Assembly (NCBI RefSeq): GCF_003124125.1
Contig: NZ_QCXQ01000006.1
Location: 185,848-224,210 of the forward strand
Source of the DNA: Levilactobacillus bambusae
GTDB lineage: Bacteria > Bacillota > Bacilli > Lactobacillales > Lactobacillaceae
DNA: 38,363 nucleotides
Direction of reading: 5' to 3'
Positions 28,554 through 35,958 of the stretch are shown piece by piece. The notes under the pieces were generated by a model, which worked only from the letters and a program-made list of their open reading frames with translations, did not search any database and was not told the DNA's origin. The translations under genes and the position numbers were made by a program. Every line of letters begins with the position of its first letter. The stretch's first letter is position 1.

Positions 28554-30212
28554 GTGGTCAAACGATGGTTAACTCGTTTTAAGGCCGTGAAATCACTATT
28601 TAAAGTTCAGACGCTAACGCAGGGTTGGCTAATCATGATGGCAATTATTGTCACCCTTCACCTTTTATTGTTAGGTCGCGGACACCTTTGGATCAAACTA
28701 TTTTTGAGTGGCTTATTCTTAATTGGTCTGCCCCTGATTTTTACCATTTTTGTCTTAGTGATCGGCCAAAGACGGGCGGAGTGGTCCAGTGAGGAATTAA
28801 CGTTGACGGCCCTCAAACGGGTACTGCACCACGCCATTCCGTTGGTTCTATTTGAGGGTCTGACACTTCTAGTGGGGATGCCCTTGGGCAACTATGGGTT
28901 AACGAGCGCTTTCTTAGCTCGGTTAAAGCTGCCCAGCCAGTGGATCAATGTGGTTGGGATGCACCGTCAGTTGATCGTTCCACTGGTTATCTTCATTTAC
29001 TTGCTGATATTAGGTTTTTGGCTCCAATACCTTCAGGTTCCCGTACAAATGATCGTTAAGGATCAAACGTGGCGGCAAACCCGGCAAAAGTGGTCGTGGT
29101 GGCGGTTGAGCGTGAACCTACGAACACTCATTAAACCGGTAATTGGAATGGTTATTCCAATGGCCCTCGTCAGTGAACTGATTGTGGGCCTGAATTGGTG
29201 GTTAGACCAGGTAGTCCGACCGGGGTCGGCCATGCTACTCGGTTGGATTTCTCTCGTCGGCTTAGAAATTTGTTTACTGACGATGACGGGAATTTTGCTG
29301 GCCATGATTATTTGGCGGTTGTTGGATCGGCCCGTAACGGCCCAACTAGTCCGACCCAATGACGTTCACCCGATTCCCTGGTTTGCGGGAATGTTAGTTC
29401 TGATTTTAATGGGGTTGCTAGCCTGGGATAGTTTGCAGCCCGTACAAAACTTTCGACCCAGCTTGACAATTTCTCACCGGGGAGTTAATAAAGGTAACGG
29501 AGTTCAGAATACGATCCCGGCTCTAGTTAAAACGGCCAAGTTAAAGCCCGATCGAGTTGAATTGGACGTTCATGAAACTAAGGACGGTCAATTTGTGGTG
29601 CTGCACGATGAAACGCTCAAGCACTTAGCCGGTAAAAACGTGACTCCCCACCAGTTAACTCTCCGGGAACTCCAGCAAATAACGGTTCGTGAAAACGGGA
29701 CTCAAACCCACTTAACGGGTTTTTCTGCTTATTTAAGGGTGGCAGAACACCTTCATCAACGGTTAATCGTTGAGATTAAATCCACCCCTGAAGATAGTTC
29801 GAACCTCGTTAAGCACTTTGATGAACGGTATGGAGCGCGATTAGTTAAGGATCATAGTTGGGTTCATGCCATTAACTACGATGTTGTCACCCAGTTAAAG
29901 AAAAGGGATTCCCAACTTAAGGTTGGATATATTACGACCCTTAACTTTTTTTCGCCTGATTCAGTCCCCGCGGACTTCTATTCGTTTCAGCGTAATACGG
30001 TTGGTAAACAGTTTGTGATGGCCGCTCATAATCAACACGTTCCGGCCTATATTTGGACGCCCGACTCCCGCTTTGATATGATTCGGATGTTTGCCATTGG
30101 AACCGACGGCCAAATTACCAATCGGGTTCGACGCCTTCAAAACGTCTTGAATGAACCACGATCAAAATTTACCTGGGCAATTTTACAAAACTTTTTGTTC
30201 AGTTTACTTTAA
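28554..30212 (+). CDS. Membrane-anchored glycerophosphodiester phosphodiesterase
   Basis: Hydrolyses glycerophosphodiesters to glycerol-3-phosphate and an alcohol; membrane-anchored forms in Firmicutes are proposed to act on lipid head groups or lipoteichoic acid. The 552-residue protein has about 300 N-terminal residues with six or more hydrophobic helices (the GDPD membrane domain), then a TIM-barrel GDPD domain facing outward. Catalytic residues are visible: ISHRG (His308, Arg309), RVELDV (Glu337, Asp339) and VLHDE (His351). The start is GTG at 28554 with GGAAGGGG upstream. Followed by a hairpin that reaches into the tag ribosome site. Confidence 0.9.
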   Translation: MVKRWLTRFKAVKSLFKVQTLTQGWLIMMAIIVTLHLLLLGRGHLWIKLFLSGLFLIGLPLIFTIFVLVIGQRRAEWSSEELTLTALKRVLHHAIPLVLFEGLTLLVGMPLGNYGLTSAFLARLKLPSQWINVVGMHRQLIVPLVIFIYLLILGFWLQYLQVPVQMIVKDQTWRQTRQKWSWWRLSVNLRTLIKPVIGMVIPMALVSELIVGLNWWLDQVVRPGSAMLLGWISLVGLEICLLTMTGILLAMIIWRLLDRPVTAQLVRPNDVHPIPWFAGMLVLILMGLLAWDSLQPVQNFRPSLTISHRGVNKGNGVQNTIPALVKTAKLKPDRVELDVHETKDGQFVVLHDETLKHLAGKNVTPHQLTLRELQQITVRENGTQTHLTGFSAYLRVAEHLHQRLIVEIKSTPEDSSNLVKHFDERYGARLVKDHSWVHAINYDVVTQLKKRDSQLKVGYITTLNFFSPDSVPADFYSFQRNTVGKQFVMAAHNQHVPAYIWTPDSRFDMIRMFAIGTDGQITNRVRRLQNVLNEPRSKFTWAILQNFLFSLL

Positions 30213-30260
30213 AACAGCGGACCTATAGTGTGTGATCACTAATAGGGAGGCTGTTTTTTT
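30213..30260 (+). terminator. Terminator hairpin that includes the tag ribosome-binding site
   Basis: Outer arms AACAGC (30213-30218)/GCTGTT (30250-30255) enclose CCTATAGTG/CACTAATAGG with one bulged A. The hairpin runs straight into a seven-T run (30254-30260), which ends at the tag ATG (30261). The GGGAGG ribosome site of tag (30245-30250) lies in or beside the 3' arm. Confidence 0.7.
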
Positions 30261-30791
30261 ATGGTTGATAAGCAACGTTGTCACTGGGCGGAAAAATCAA
30301 ACGCTCTATGTCGGTATCATGATGAGGAGTGGGGCGTCTTTCAAACGGATGAAACGGCACTTTTTGAAGCAATGGCGCTAGAAATTTTTCAAGCGGGGTT
30401 GAGGTGGGAACTCATTTTGAGATATCGACCCGCACTGCGAAAAAGTTTTTATCAGTTTGATCCCCAACGGTTAGCGGTTGTGACACCAGACTTTTTTGAA
30501 GCGCGTCTCAGGGATGAAACGATCATTCAAAACCGGGTGAAAATTCAAGCGGTATTAATTAATGCCAAAATTATTGCGAGTTCAATTGCCCATGGTGAGG
30601 GGTTAAATCAGTTGATTGCGAGTGTGATGCTGGATCCTATGGTGCCCGAAGAAAAAATGATTAGGGAATTTGAATCGCTAATGAAGGCAATGGGAATAAG
30701 GCGGATGGGACCCAAAACCTGCCGTGTTTTTCTGATGGCGGTAGGACGATTAGAACCTCATGAGGAGGGGTGCCAATGGCGAAAAACCTAA
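30261..30791 (+). CDS. tag: DNA-3-methyladenine glycosylase I
   Basis: Removes 3-methyladenine from alkylated DNA. The 176-residue protein resembles E. coli Tag: zinc ligands Cys7 (RCHW) and His20 (RYHDEEWG) near the N terminus and His167/Cys171 (LEPHEEGCQW) near the C terminus, the binding-pocket Glu41 and Trp49 (LEIFQAGLRW), and a helix-hairpin-helix-like GIRRMGPKTCRVFLMAVG. Its start codon sits directly after the T run of a terminator hairpin, so it may be poorly translated from read-through mRNA. No separate clear promoter is visible. Confidence 0.93.
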   Translation: MVDKQRCHWAEKSNALCRYHDEEWGVFQTDETALFEAMALEIFQAGLRWELILRYRPALRKSFYQFDPQRLAVVTPDFFEARLRDETIIQNRVKIQAVLINAKIIASSIAHGEGLNQLIASVMLDPMVPEEKMIREFESLMKAMGIRRMGPKTCRVFLMAVGRLEPHEEGCQWRKT

Positions 30792-30937
30792 CAATGTGAT
30801 ACCGGTTAACTATTAATGTTATTTATTAGTTCGTGATGGCCGTCCAGTCTAAAACTAAGAGATTAATAAGAAATTCTGGAATAGGGTTGAAATCTCCGCT
30901 GAATCCCTTATCATTAAATAAAGAATTCATGAACTGG

Positions 30938-30943
30938 TATATA
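30938..30943 (+). promoter_or_regulatory. Possible -10 for the XRE-TPR regulator
   Basis: TATATA preceded by TGG lies about 65 bases before the start codon. The -35 is weak. The rest of the 30792-31004 gap is AT-rich with no strong hairpin. Confidence 0.3.
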
Positions 30944-31004
30944 CAAATTTATTAAAATACCGAACGATGAATTAAATGAGGGTACTGATTACAGGGGAGT
31001 GATC

Positions 31005-31883
31005 ATGATGCATTTAATGGGAAAAGAGTTAAAGCGTTACCGGAAGGGGAAGCATTTATCACAACGGGAGTTAAGTGAGGGAATTTGTACTCAAGCAACG
31101 GTCAGCTTAATGGAAAAACAGAATAAATTACCTAACATGGGAATCTTAATTCAGGTCTGTCAACGGCTTGGGATCGCCATTAGCGACGTTGTTTCGGAGA
31201 CTGAAACTCAGTTGGATCAACTCTACCGTGAGGTGACCCGGGAACTTTTTCAGGGAAACTATGAAGTCGCTATTCAACTGATGAATCAGGTCACCGCACC
31301 AGCGGTAGATAGTAAGTTTGACTTATTACGGTTCCATTACTACTGGGGGCTAATTGAACTCCTCTTTCGTGAACGGGCGGGGGAGGCCATTTTTCACTTT
31401 AACTTTTTAATTCGGCGAACGGATGAAACTAGTTCGAGTCCATACATGTTAATTGGGGCGGTTGGTTTGGGTCAGGCCTATCTGATGGAGCATGACCCGA
31501 AGAAGGCCGACTATTTCTTTGAGTTTGCCAAAAAATCCATGCGGGGCGTGATTTTCCACCAGCGAGTTGACCTGCAGCGGGTTGTTTGGTCTAAGATTCG
31601 GATGGGCATGTCCTTTTACCAGCTAGGCCGAATTGATGATGCGAAGATGATGATTGAAAGTGCGCAGCAACAACTGAAACAACATGAGTCAACCTTTATG
31701 TTAGACCAAATTTTTAACGGCAAACGCCTAATTGCTGAATATGAAGGCCGACTAGCTGCCGCAAAGGCGCATGGACTAACTGCGCTGGTCCTAGCCCGGT
31801 TAAATGACAACCAACAGCTAATTCAAGAGTTAAAGCCCTACGTCACCCTGCCCACGGACTTTTCTATGGTGGAACAAAACTAG
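31005..31883 (+). CDS. XRE-family HTH regulator with TPR-like C-terminal domain
   Basis: A 292-residue cytoplasmic regulator. Residues about 5-60 form an XRE/Cro helix-turn-helix (GKELKRYRKGKHLSQRELSEGICTQATVSLMEKQNKLPNMGILIQVCQRLGI). The rest is all-helical with TPR-like repeats (QLYREVTRELFQGNYEVAIQLMNQV, YMLIGAVGLGQAYLMEHDPKKADYFFEFAKK, GMSFYQLGRIDDAKMMIESAQQQL). This layout is shared with Rgg/PlcR/RRNPP regulators, some of which bind short peptides. The ribosome site GGGGAG allows ATG 31005 or 31008; GTG 30999 is too close. No secreted peptide gene is evident beside it. Confidence 0.85.
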   Translation: MMHLMGKELKRYRKGKHLSQRELSEGICTQATVSLMEKQNKLPNMGILIQVCQRLGIAISDVVSETETQLDQLYREVTRELFQGNYEVAIQLMNQVTAPAVDSKFDLLRFHYYWGLIELLFRERAGEAIFHFNFLIRRTDETSSSPYMLIGAVGLGQAYLMEHDPKKADYFFEFAKKSMRGVIFHQRVDLQRVVWSKIRMGMSFYQLGRIDDAKMMIESAQQQLKQHESTFMLDQIFNGKRLIAEYEGRLAAAKAHGLTALVLARLNDNQQLIQELKPYVTLPTDFSMVEQN

Positions 31884-31902
31884 GGTAACGGGCCTGACAA
31901 AA

Positions 31903-31953
31903 AAAGCACTGCGCCTAAACCTGATCTATGATCAGGTTTAGGCGCAGTGCTTT
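31903..31953. terminator. Strong bidirectional terminator between convergent genes
   Basis: A perfect 24-bp inverted repeat (31903-31926 with 31930-31953, loop TAT) sits between the XRE-TPR gene (plus) and the universal stress gene (minus). A runs at the left side and TTT at the right supply T tracts for both directions, better for the minus strand. Confidence 0.9.
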
Positions 31954-31971
31954 AGTTCGGAAAAGCTTTCG

Positions 31972-32451
31972 TTAACGTTTATTCTTACCTTTTTTTACGG
32001 GCTGGTTATCTTCATCGGTCCGAACAACCATAACATCGCAGACGGCCATTCGCGTAACGTACTCCGTCACGGAACCGATTAGTAACCGTTCCACAGCGTT
32101 TAGGCCGGTTGCACCGATCATAATGAGGTCAATCTTGAGGTCTTTAGGCATGTCGCGGGCAATGACTGTCTTTGGGGCACCATACTCAATTGAATAATCA
32201 ATTTTTTCAAGTCCAGCACTCTTAGCCTCATCAACGTACTTATCGAGTGTTTTCTTGGCGGTATCCGTTACCTGTTCAACCATACTCGTATCAAAACTGG
32301 AGATATTCTGGAAGGCCCGAGTATCAACAACGTGTACGAGGTGGACGTCGGCATCATTGTGTTTAGCCACGGTGATTGATTTCTTAAAGGCCAGTTCGGC
32401 CTCGAAGGAACCGTCGACGGGAACGAGGATGTGTTTGTATTGTTTTACCAT
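31972..32451 (-). CDS. Universal stress protein, UspA family
   Basis: Small cytoplasmic nucleotide-binding stress protein of 159 residues. It shows KHILVPVDGSFEAELAFKKS at the N terminus and the ATP-binding signature GATGLNAVERLLIGSVTEYVTR near the C terminus (G-x2-G-x9-G-S), so it is probably of the ATP-binding type. A basic tail (KKGKNKR) ends the protein. The start at 32451 has AAGGAG eight bases upstream; the in-frame GTG at 32460 is too close to it. The physiological trigger is unknown. Confidence 0.92.
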   Translation of the reverse strand: MVKQYKHILVPVDGSFEAELAFKKSITVAKHNDADVHLVHVVDTRAFQNISSFDTSMVEQVTDTAKKTLDKYVDEAKSAGLEKIDYSIEYGAPKTVIARDMPKDLKIDLIMIGATGLNAVERLLIGSVTEYVTRMAVCDVMVVRTDEDNQPVKKGKNKR

Positions 32452-32479
32452 ATTAATCACTCCTTATGACGTTTATCTA

Positions 32480-32494
32480 CCTTTATCATAAAGG
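32480..32494. promoter_or_regulatory. Inverted repeat over the uspA-like promoter
   Basis: CCTTTAT-C-ATAAAGG is a perfect 7-1-7 inverted repeat. On the minus strand it contains a -10-like TATGAT (32485-32490) with a weak TTTTTA -35 at 32508-32513 (17-base spacing), about 35 bases upstream of the start codon. It could be an operator for a stress regulator; unassigned. Confidence 0.4.
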
Positions 32495-32550
32495 AAAACG
32501 ACCAAAATAAAAAGGATTAAACCGTAAAAAATGTAAGTGTTTTCTATGAA

Positions 32551-32835
32551 CTACTTGGGCATGAAGCGCAGTAGGGTGAGTTGGACGCATAAAATCACAA
32601 TTACGCCCGCTAAAAGAGCCCCGGAAATCACAAAGATATTTTGAAAAAAGGTTGCAATCAGCGAGAGAACCCCAACAACTAATAGGGCAATTCCACTTGC
32701 TTTCACAACGCCGCTTAACGTCTGATTACTTTCAGGGTGAAACAGTAAAAAGGCCCGGTGGGTGTGCATTAAGAAGTAAATACCTAATCCAACTGCAAGT
32801 CCGGTGTAAAGTAACATTAATAATGTAATGGCCAC
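32551..32835 (-). CDS. Small hydrophobic membrane protein of unknown function
   Basis: I do not recognise this 94-residue protein. It has three to four hydrophobic helices (about 2-22, 43-64 and 65-88), with a short polar loop RAFLLFHPESNQTLSG between the first and second. No cysteine or enzymatic motif stands out. It starts with GTG at 32835, and the ribosome site AAGGAGG eight bases upstream is perfect, which makes it a real gene. It begins only 24 bases after the T tract of the 6S RNA terminator and no separate promoter is obvious. Confidence 0.7.
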   Translation of the reverse strand: MAITLLMLLYTGLAVGLGIYFLMHTHRAFLLFHPESNQTLSGVVKASGIALLVVGVLSLIATFFQNIFVISGALLAGVIVILCVQLTLLRFMPK

Positions 32836-32858
32836 AAAAAAATCCTCCTTAAGTGTTC

Positions 32859-32891
32859 AAAAAGAAAAGAGCCATTCCTTTGAATGGCCCT
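32859..32891 (-). terminator. Intrinsic terminator of the 6S RNA gene
   Basis: On the minus strand AGGGCCATTC and GAATGGCTCT form a 10-bp stem with loop AAAG, followed by TTTCTTTTT. A second small hairpin (32892-32905) lies between it and the RNA closing stem. Confidence 0.85.
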
Positions 32892-32905
32892 CAAAGCAAG
32901 CTTTG

Positions 32906-33094
32906 AAAGTTCTAACTGTGCCGCTAATTTGTCTCATAGTAGTGGCCCGCAGTCTAGTGCAGGTGGGCGCAACTGATCGAGCGCCTGACTTCCCCGTGTT
33001 GGGGCATGCCATCTTCTCGAAGTTGAAGCTGCTCCCTAAAGTAATTACTTGATCGGCAACGTTTTATTCGACAAGGCGAACACTTTAGAACTCA
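32906..33094 (-). ncRNA. ssrS: Probable 6S RNA
   Basis: A non-coding transcript of about 190 nt, 73 bases downstream of rarA on the same strand. It has its own promoter (33100-33128) and terminator (32859-32891). The ends pair: AGTTCTAA at the 5' end (33092-33085) with TTAGAACT at the 3' end (32915-32908), extended by a further imperfect GTG/GCC stem. The middle folds into an interrupted rod whose tip contains a CCCC-AACAC-GGGG hairpin. Length, closing stem and position beside rarA (as with B. subtilis bsrA near yrvN) fit 6S RNA, which binds housekeeping RNA polymerase. The fold was traced by eye, so it could be another structured RNA. Confidence 0.75.
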
Positions 33095-33099
33095 CCCGT

Positions 33100-33128
33100 A
33101 GTGTATCATAACTCCCATATTTTGACAA
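33100..33128 (-). promoter_or_regulatory. Promoter of the 6S RNA gene
   Basis: On the minus strand TTGTCA (33128-33123) and TACACT (33105-33100) are exactly 17 bases apart, placing the start near 33093, at the closing stem of the RNA. Confidence 0.7.
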
Positions 33129-33167
33129 TTTCGAGGCAGGCTCGATTGGTTGCCGTTTTAGCCGAAG

Positions 33168-34442
33168 CTACTGGTTATTGGCATCGAGTAGCTTGTGATA
33201 TTGATCGCCCAACGCCTGTTCGATTCGACTCGTCGTTTTGGGCTCGTAATAGCGGTCGTGCTTAATGGCATCTGGTAAATATTGCTGTTTAACCCAGTCG
33301 TTTTCATAGTCATGGGGATATTTATAATTGACGCCACGCCCTAATTGTTTAGCGCCCTTATAGTGGGCGTCCTTCAAATGATCGGGTACGGAGCCAAAGT
33401 GGCCGGACTCAATGGTTGCCATTGCTGCGTCGATGGCACTAATTCCAGAGTTCGATTTCGGTGACAAACAGAGTTCAATAACGGCGTCCGCCAGTGGAAT
33501 TCGGCCCTCGGGCAGTCCTAAATGGTTAGCGGCTTGAATCGCCGTAATGGTCCGCTGGCAGGCTGCTGGGTTGGCTAATCCAATATCTTCGTAGGCAATT
33601 ACCGCTAACCGACGCGTAATACTTTGGAGGTCACCGGCTTCAACTAACCGGGCCATATAGTGCAGGGCAGCGTTAACGTCGCTCCCACGAATAGATTTTT
33701 GAAGAGCCGAGACAACATCATAGTGACCATCCCCGTTTTTATCGGTAGTGATGGCCTTCTTTTGCAGGCATTCCTCAGCAATGGCTAGGGTAATATGAAT
33801 GATGCCGTCATCATTAGGGTCAGTGGACCGAGCGGCCAATTCTAAACCGTTTAACGCGCTTCTTAAATCACCGTTGGTGGCCGTACTTATAAAGGCTAAG
33901 GCATCGTCATCAGCCTGAACATGAAGATCGCCAAGCCCGTTTTTAGAATCGTCTAGCGCTCGATGAAGGGCCGTCGTAATATTCTCAGGGGTAAGGGGAT
34001 GAACTTCAAAAATCTGAGCCCGGCTTCGAATGGCGGGATTAATGTTAATGTAGGGATTTTCGGTTGTGGCGCCGATGAGAATAATCCGGCCGTTTTCAAG
34101 GTGGGGAAGTAAGAAATCCTGTTTGGTTTTATCGAGCCGGTGAATTTCGTCCAGCAGCAAAATTACCGTGCCACTCATTTTAGCTTCTTCCGCAACGATT
34201 TGAAGGTCCTTTTTGGAGTCGGTAGCCGCATTTAACTTACGAAATGCATACTGGGTTGATCCCGCAATTGCACTGGCAATACTGGTTTTTCCCGTACCGG
34301 GTGGCCCATATAAGATCATTGATGAAAGTCGCTTGGCCTTAACCATCCGGTTGATAATTTTCCCAGGGGCAACAAGGTCTTCTTGACCCACAACATCCTC
34401 AATTCTTTGTGGTCGCATCCGGTATGCTAACGGTTGTTCCAT
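33168..34442 (-). CDS. rarA: Replication-associated recombination protein A (RarA/MgsA)
   Basis: AAA+ ATPase of the clamp-loader group that acts at stalled replication forks. The 424-residue protein has Walker A GPPGTGKT (46-53), Walker B VILLLDEIHRLDKTKQDFLLP, sensor 1 GATTENPY and the C-terminal MgsA tetramerisation domain with EDIGLANPAA and DAHYKGAKQLGRGVNYKYPHDYEN. The ribosome site AAGGAGG precedes the ATG. Length and motifs match B. subtilis YrvN. Confidence 0.96.
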   Translation of the reverse strand: MEQPLAYRMRPQRIEDVVGQEDLVAPGKIINRMVKAKRLSSMILYGPPGTGKTSIASAIAGSTQYAFRKLNAATDSKKDLQIVAEEAKMSGTVILLLDEIHRLDKTKQDFLLPHLENGRIILIGATTENPYININPAIRSRAQIFEVHPLTPENITTALHRALDDSKNGLGDLHVQADDDALAFISTATNGDLRSALNGLELAARSTDPNDDGIIHITLAIAEECLQKKAITTDKNGDGHYDVVSALQKSIRGSDVNAALHYMARLVEAGDLQSITRRLAVIAYEDIGLANPAACQRTITAIQAANHLGLPEGRIPLADAVIELCLSPKSNSGISAIDAAMATIESGHFGSVPDHLKDAHYKGAKQLGRGVNYKYPHDYENDWVKQQYLPDAIKHDRYYEPKTTSRIEQALGDQYHKLLDANNQ

Positions 34443-34477
34443 GGTCTTCCCCCTCCTTATATTTTATAAACTAGGCA

Positions 34478-34486
34478 ATTATAGCA
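34478..34486 (-). promoter_or_regulatory. Probable rarA promoter (extended -10)
   Basis: On the minus strand TGC-TATAAT is a perfect extended -10, 36 bases before the rarA ATG. It lies immediately after the hairpin at 34489-34530. Confidence 0.6.
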
Positions 34487-34488
34487 TA

Positions 34489-34530
34489 AACCCCCACTAA
34501 ACTCCCGTAATTACGGGGTTAATGGGGGTT
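34489..34530 (-). terminator. Probable terminator after the YueI-like gene
   Basis: The arms AACCCCCA and TGGGGGTT enclose an inner CCCCGTAATTACGGG hairpin. The minus strand continues TTTAT, a weak T tract; the rarA -10 starts right behind it. Confidence 0.6.
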
Positions 34531-34535
34531 ACTGG

Positions 34536-35009
34536 TTATGAATTATGGTGAAAAATATCCCGCAGTGAAAATTTGTGGGGAGCTTTTTTACCCGTTGAAG
34601 TCTGAGCAGCTTCTGTTCGATCAGCGTACTTTTCTTCGACGTTGATGGGGTGAACGTTAATGGCGTGATTCGAAGCCACAACTAATCCGATGTCGTCCGC
34701 TGCGTGCCCATAAATATCATCAGAGACAATTGTAAACTTGACGTTACTTTGGCTGGCAATTTTCATATAGGGGACAAGATTATTCTGGTCGATGTGGCCG
34801 TTCAAAATGACCGTTTCCTCAGGGTGAGCTGTAATTTCATTTCGGTAATCATTGAGGTAGTCGTGGGTAATAACCTGACCAACAGTCATCGCTAACGAGA
34901 CGCGTTCCCGAAAGGTACCAAGGTAATGGCGCTGTTCATCCGGGTTAATCTTTGGGGTTCCGTACATGCCCGCCTGAAGATGCTGATCCATCGAATCTTT
35001 ATCTGACAT
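34536..35009 (-). CDS. YueI-like DUF1694 family protein
   Basis: A 157-residue soluble protein with the family opening GTPKINPDEQRHYLGTFRERVSLAMTVGQV and the segments VILNGHID and FTIVSDDIYGHAADDIGLVVAS. DUF1694 (B. subtilis YueI) has a ribosomal-protein-like or RNase-like alpha/beta fold in structures as I recall, but no established function. AAGGAG ribosome site. A single-gene unit with its own promoter, between rarA and rpsD. Confidence 0.85.
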   Translation of the reverse strand: MSDKDSMDQHLQAGMYGTPKINPDEQRHYLGTFRERVSLAMTVGQVITHDYLNDYRNEITAHPEETVILNGHIDQNNLVPYMKIASQSNVKFTIVSDDIYGHAADDIGLVVASNHAINVHPINVEEKYADRTEAAQTSTGKKAPHKFSLRDIFHHNS

Positions 35010-35038
35010 ATGCGTGACTCCTTTCTTTAACTAGCTTC

Positions 35039-35068
35039 ATGTTAGCGCAGAAGGGGAACGAACTTCAA
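35039..35068 (-). promoter_or_regulatory. Promoter of the YueI-like gene
   Basis: On the minus strand TTGAAG (35068-35063) and TAACAT (35044-35039) are 18 bases apart, about 30 bases before the start codon. Confidence 0.55.
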
Positions 35069-35092
35069 CTGTTTTGATGGCAATTTTGGGTC

Positions 35093-35126
35093 AAAAAAAG
35101 CTTTCGGAATAATTCCGAAAGCTTTT
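35093..35126 (-). terminator. Intrinsic terminator after rpsD
   Basis: AAAAGCTTTCGGAAT and ATTCCGAAAGCTTTT form a near-perfect palindrome, followed on the minus strand by a run of seven T residues (35099-35093). Confidence 0.9.
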
Positions 35127-35147
35127 AGGTTGAATTTCAACCGATCT

Positions 35148-35753
35148 TTACCGGTTGTAGAATTCAACGATCAGTGATTCATCGATGTCAGCATCGAATT
35201 CTTCACGTTGTGGAAGACGAGTTAATGAACCTTCCAGCTTGTCTGCGTCAAATTCAACGTAGGCTGGACGACCAACAACTGTTTCAACGGCGTTCTTGAT
35301 AACTTCCATGTCCTTAGACTTTTCCCGAACGCTGATCACTTGACCAGGCTTAACTTCGAAGGAAGGAATATCAACACGTTTGCCATCAACTAAGATGTGA
35401 CCGTGGTTAACTAATTGACGAGCTTGTGGGCGGGTCGTAGCTAAACCTAACCGGTAAACAATGTTATCTAAACGACGTTCCAAAAGAACCAAGAAGTTGT
35501 AACCATGAGTTCCTTCTTGAACCTTACCGGCACGTACGAATAAGTTGTGGAATTGACGTTCGCTTAAACCGTACATGAACCGTAACTTTTGCTTTTCGCG
35601 AAGTTGAGTACCGTATTCAGATAACTTCTTTTGACGGCCTTGACCGTGATCACCAGGTGCGTAAGGGCGACGTGCTAATTCCTTACCAGTACCTGAAAGG
35701 GAAACGCCTAAACGACGGGAAATCCGCCACTTTGGTCCAGTATAACGAGACAT
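35148..35753 (-). CDS. rpsD: 30S ribosomal protein S4
   Basis: Primary 16S rRNA-binding protein that nucleates 30S assembly and, in several bacteria, represses its own mRNA. The 201-residue protein has the basic N terminus ([25 protein letters not shown]), an S4 RNA-binding domain ([34 protein letters not shown], about 93-126) and the usual C terminus. No zinc-binding cysteines are present. Monocistronic, as in Bacillus: own promoter, long structured leader, own terminator. Confidence 0.98.
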   Translation of the reverse strand: MSRYTGPKWRISRRLGVSLSGTGKELARRPYAPGDHGQGRQKKLSEYGTQLREKQKLRFMYGLSERQFHNLFVRAGKVQEGTHGYNFLVLLERRLDNIVYRLGLATTRPQARQLVNHGHILVDGKRVDIPSFEVKPGQVISVREKSKDMEVIKNAVETVVGRPAYVEFDADKLEGSLTRLPQREEFDADIDESLIVEFYNR

Positions 35754-35922
35754 AATAGTCCTCCAATAAATAAAATATTTGGAGTAAAATAACGATTTAT
35801 GAGTTTAATATTCGTGCAGATGACTTTGCAAGTTTCGCCAATGCAGCCGCCGGTTACTTCTTGAACTATATCGCAGTTATCTGTTGACGAGCTTACCACT
35901 CACTGCTGCATTATTTTACACA
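35754..35922 (-). promoter_or_regulatory. Structured rpsD leader, candidate S4 autoregulatory element
   Basis: About 165 nt separate the likely start (near 35922) from the rpsD ATG. Two perfect 8-base arms, AATGCAGC (35912-35905 read on the minus strand) and GCTGCATT (35847-35840), close a domain of about 70 nt. The remainder down to the GGAGG site is AT-rich. B. subtilis rpsD is controlled by S4 binding to a structured leader; this is a plausible counterpart, though I cannot confirm a pseudoknot by eye. Confidence 0.55.
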
Positions 35923-35928
35923 ACGACC

Positions 35929-35958
35929 AGTATAAGCGACCTAACCGTTAAAAGTCAA
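35929..35958 (-). promoter_or_regulatory. Promoter of rpsD
   Basis: On the minus strand TTGACT (35958-35953) and TATACT (35934-35929) are 18 bases apart. The -35 lies within the last codons of the upstream fRMsr gene. Confidence 0.7.

Noticed and set aside
31903-31953. The 24-bp inverted repeat as a mobile-element remnant
   Set aside because: It sits exactly between convergent genes and has terminator features, so no mobile element is needed.
32828-33052. Open frame on the plus strand across the 6S RNA region
   Set aside because: The region behaves as a minus-strand RNA gene with promoter, pairing ends and terminator; the frame has no ribosome site.
35708-35899. Open frame on the minus strand in the rpsD leader
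   Set aside because: It overlaps the start of rpsD in another frame, has no ribosome site, and the segment is better explained as a structured leader.
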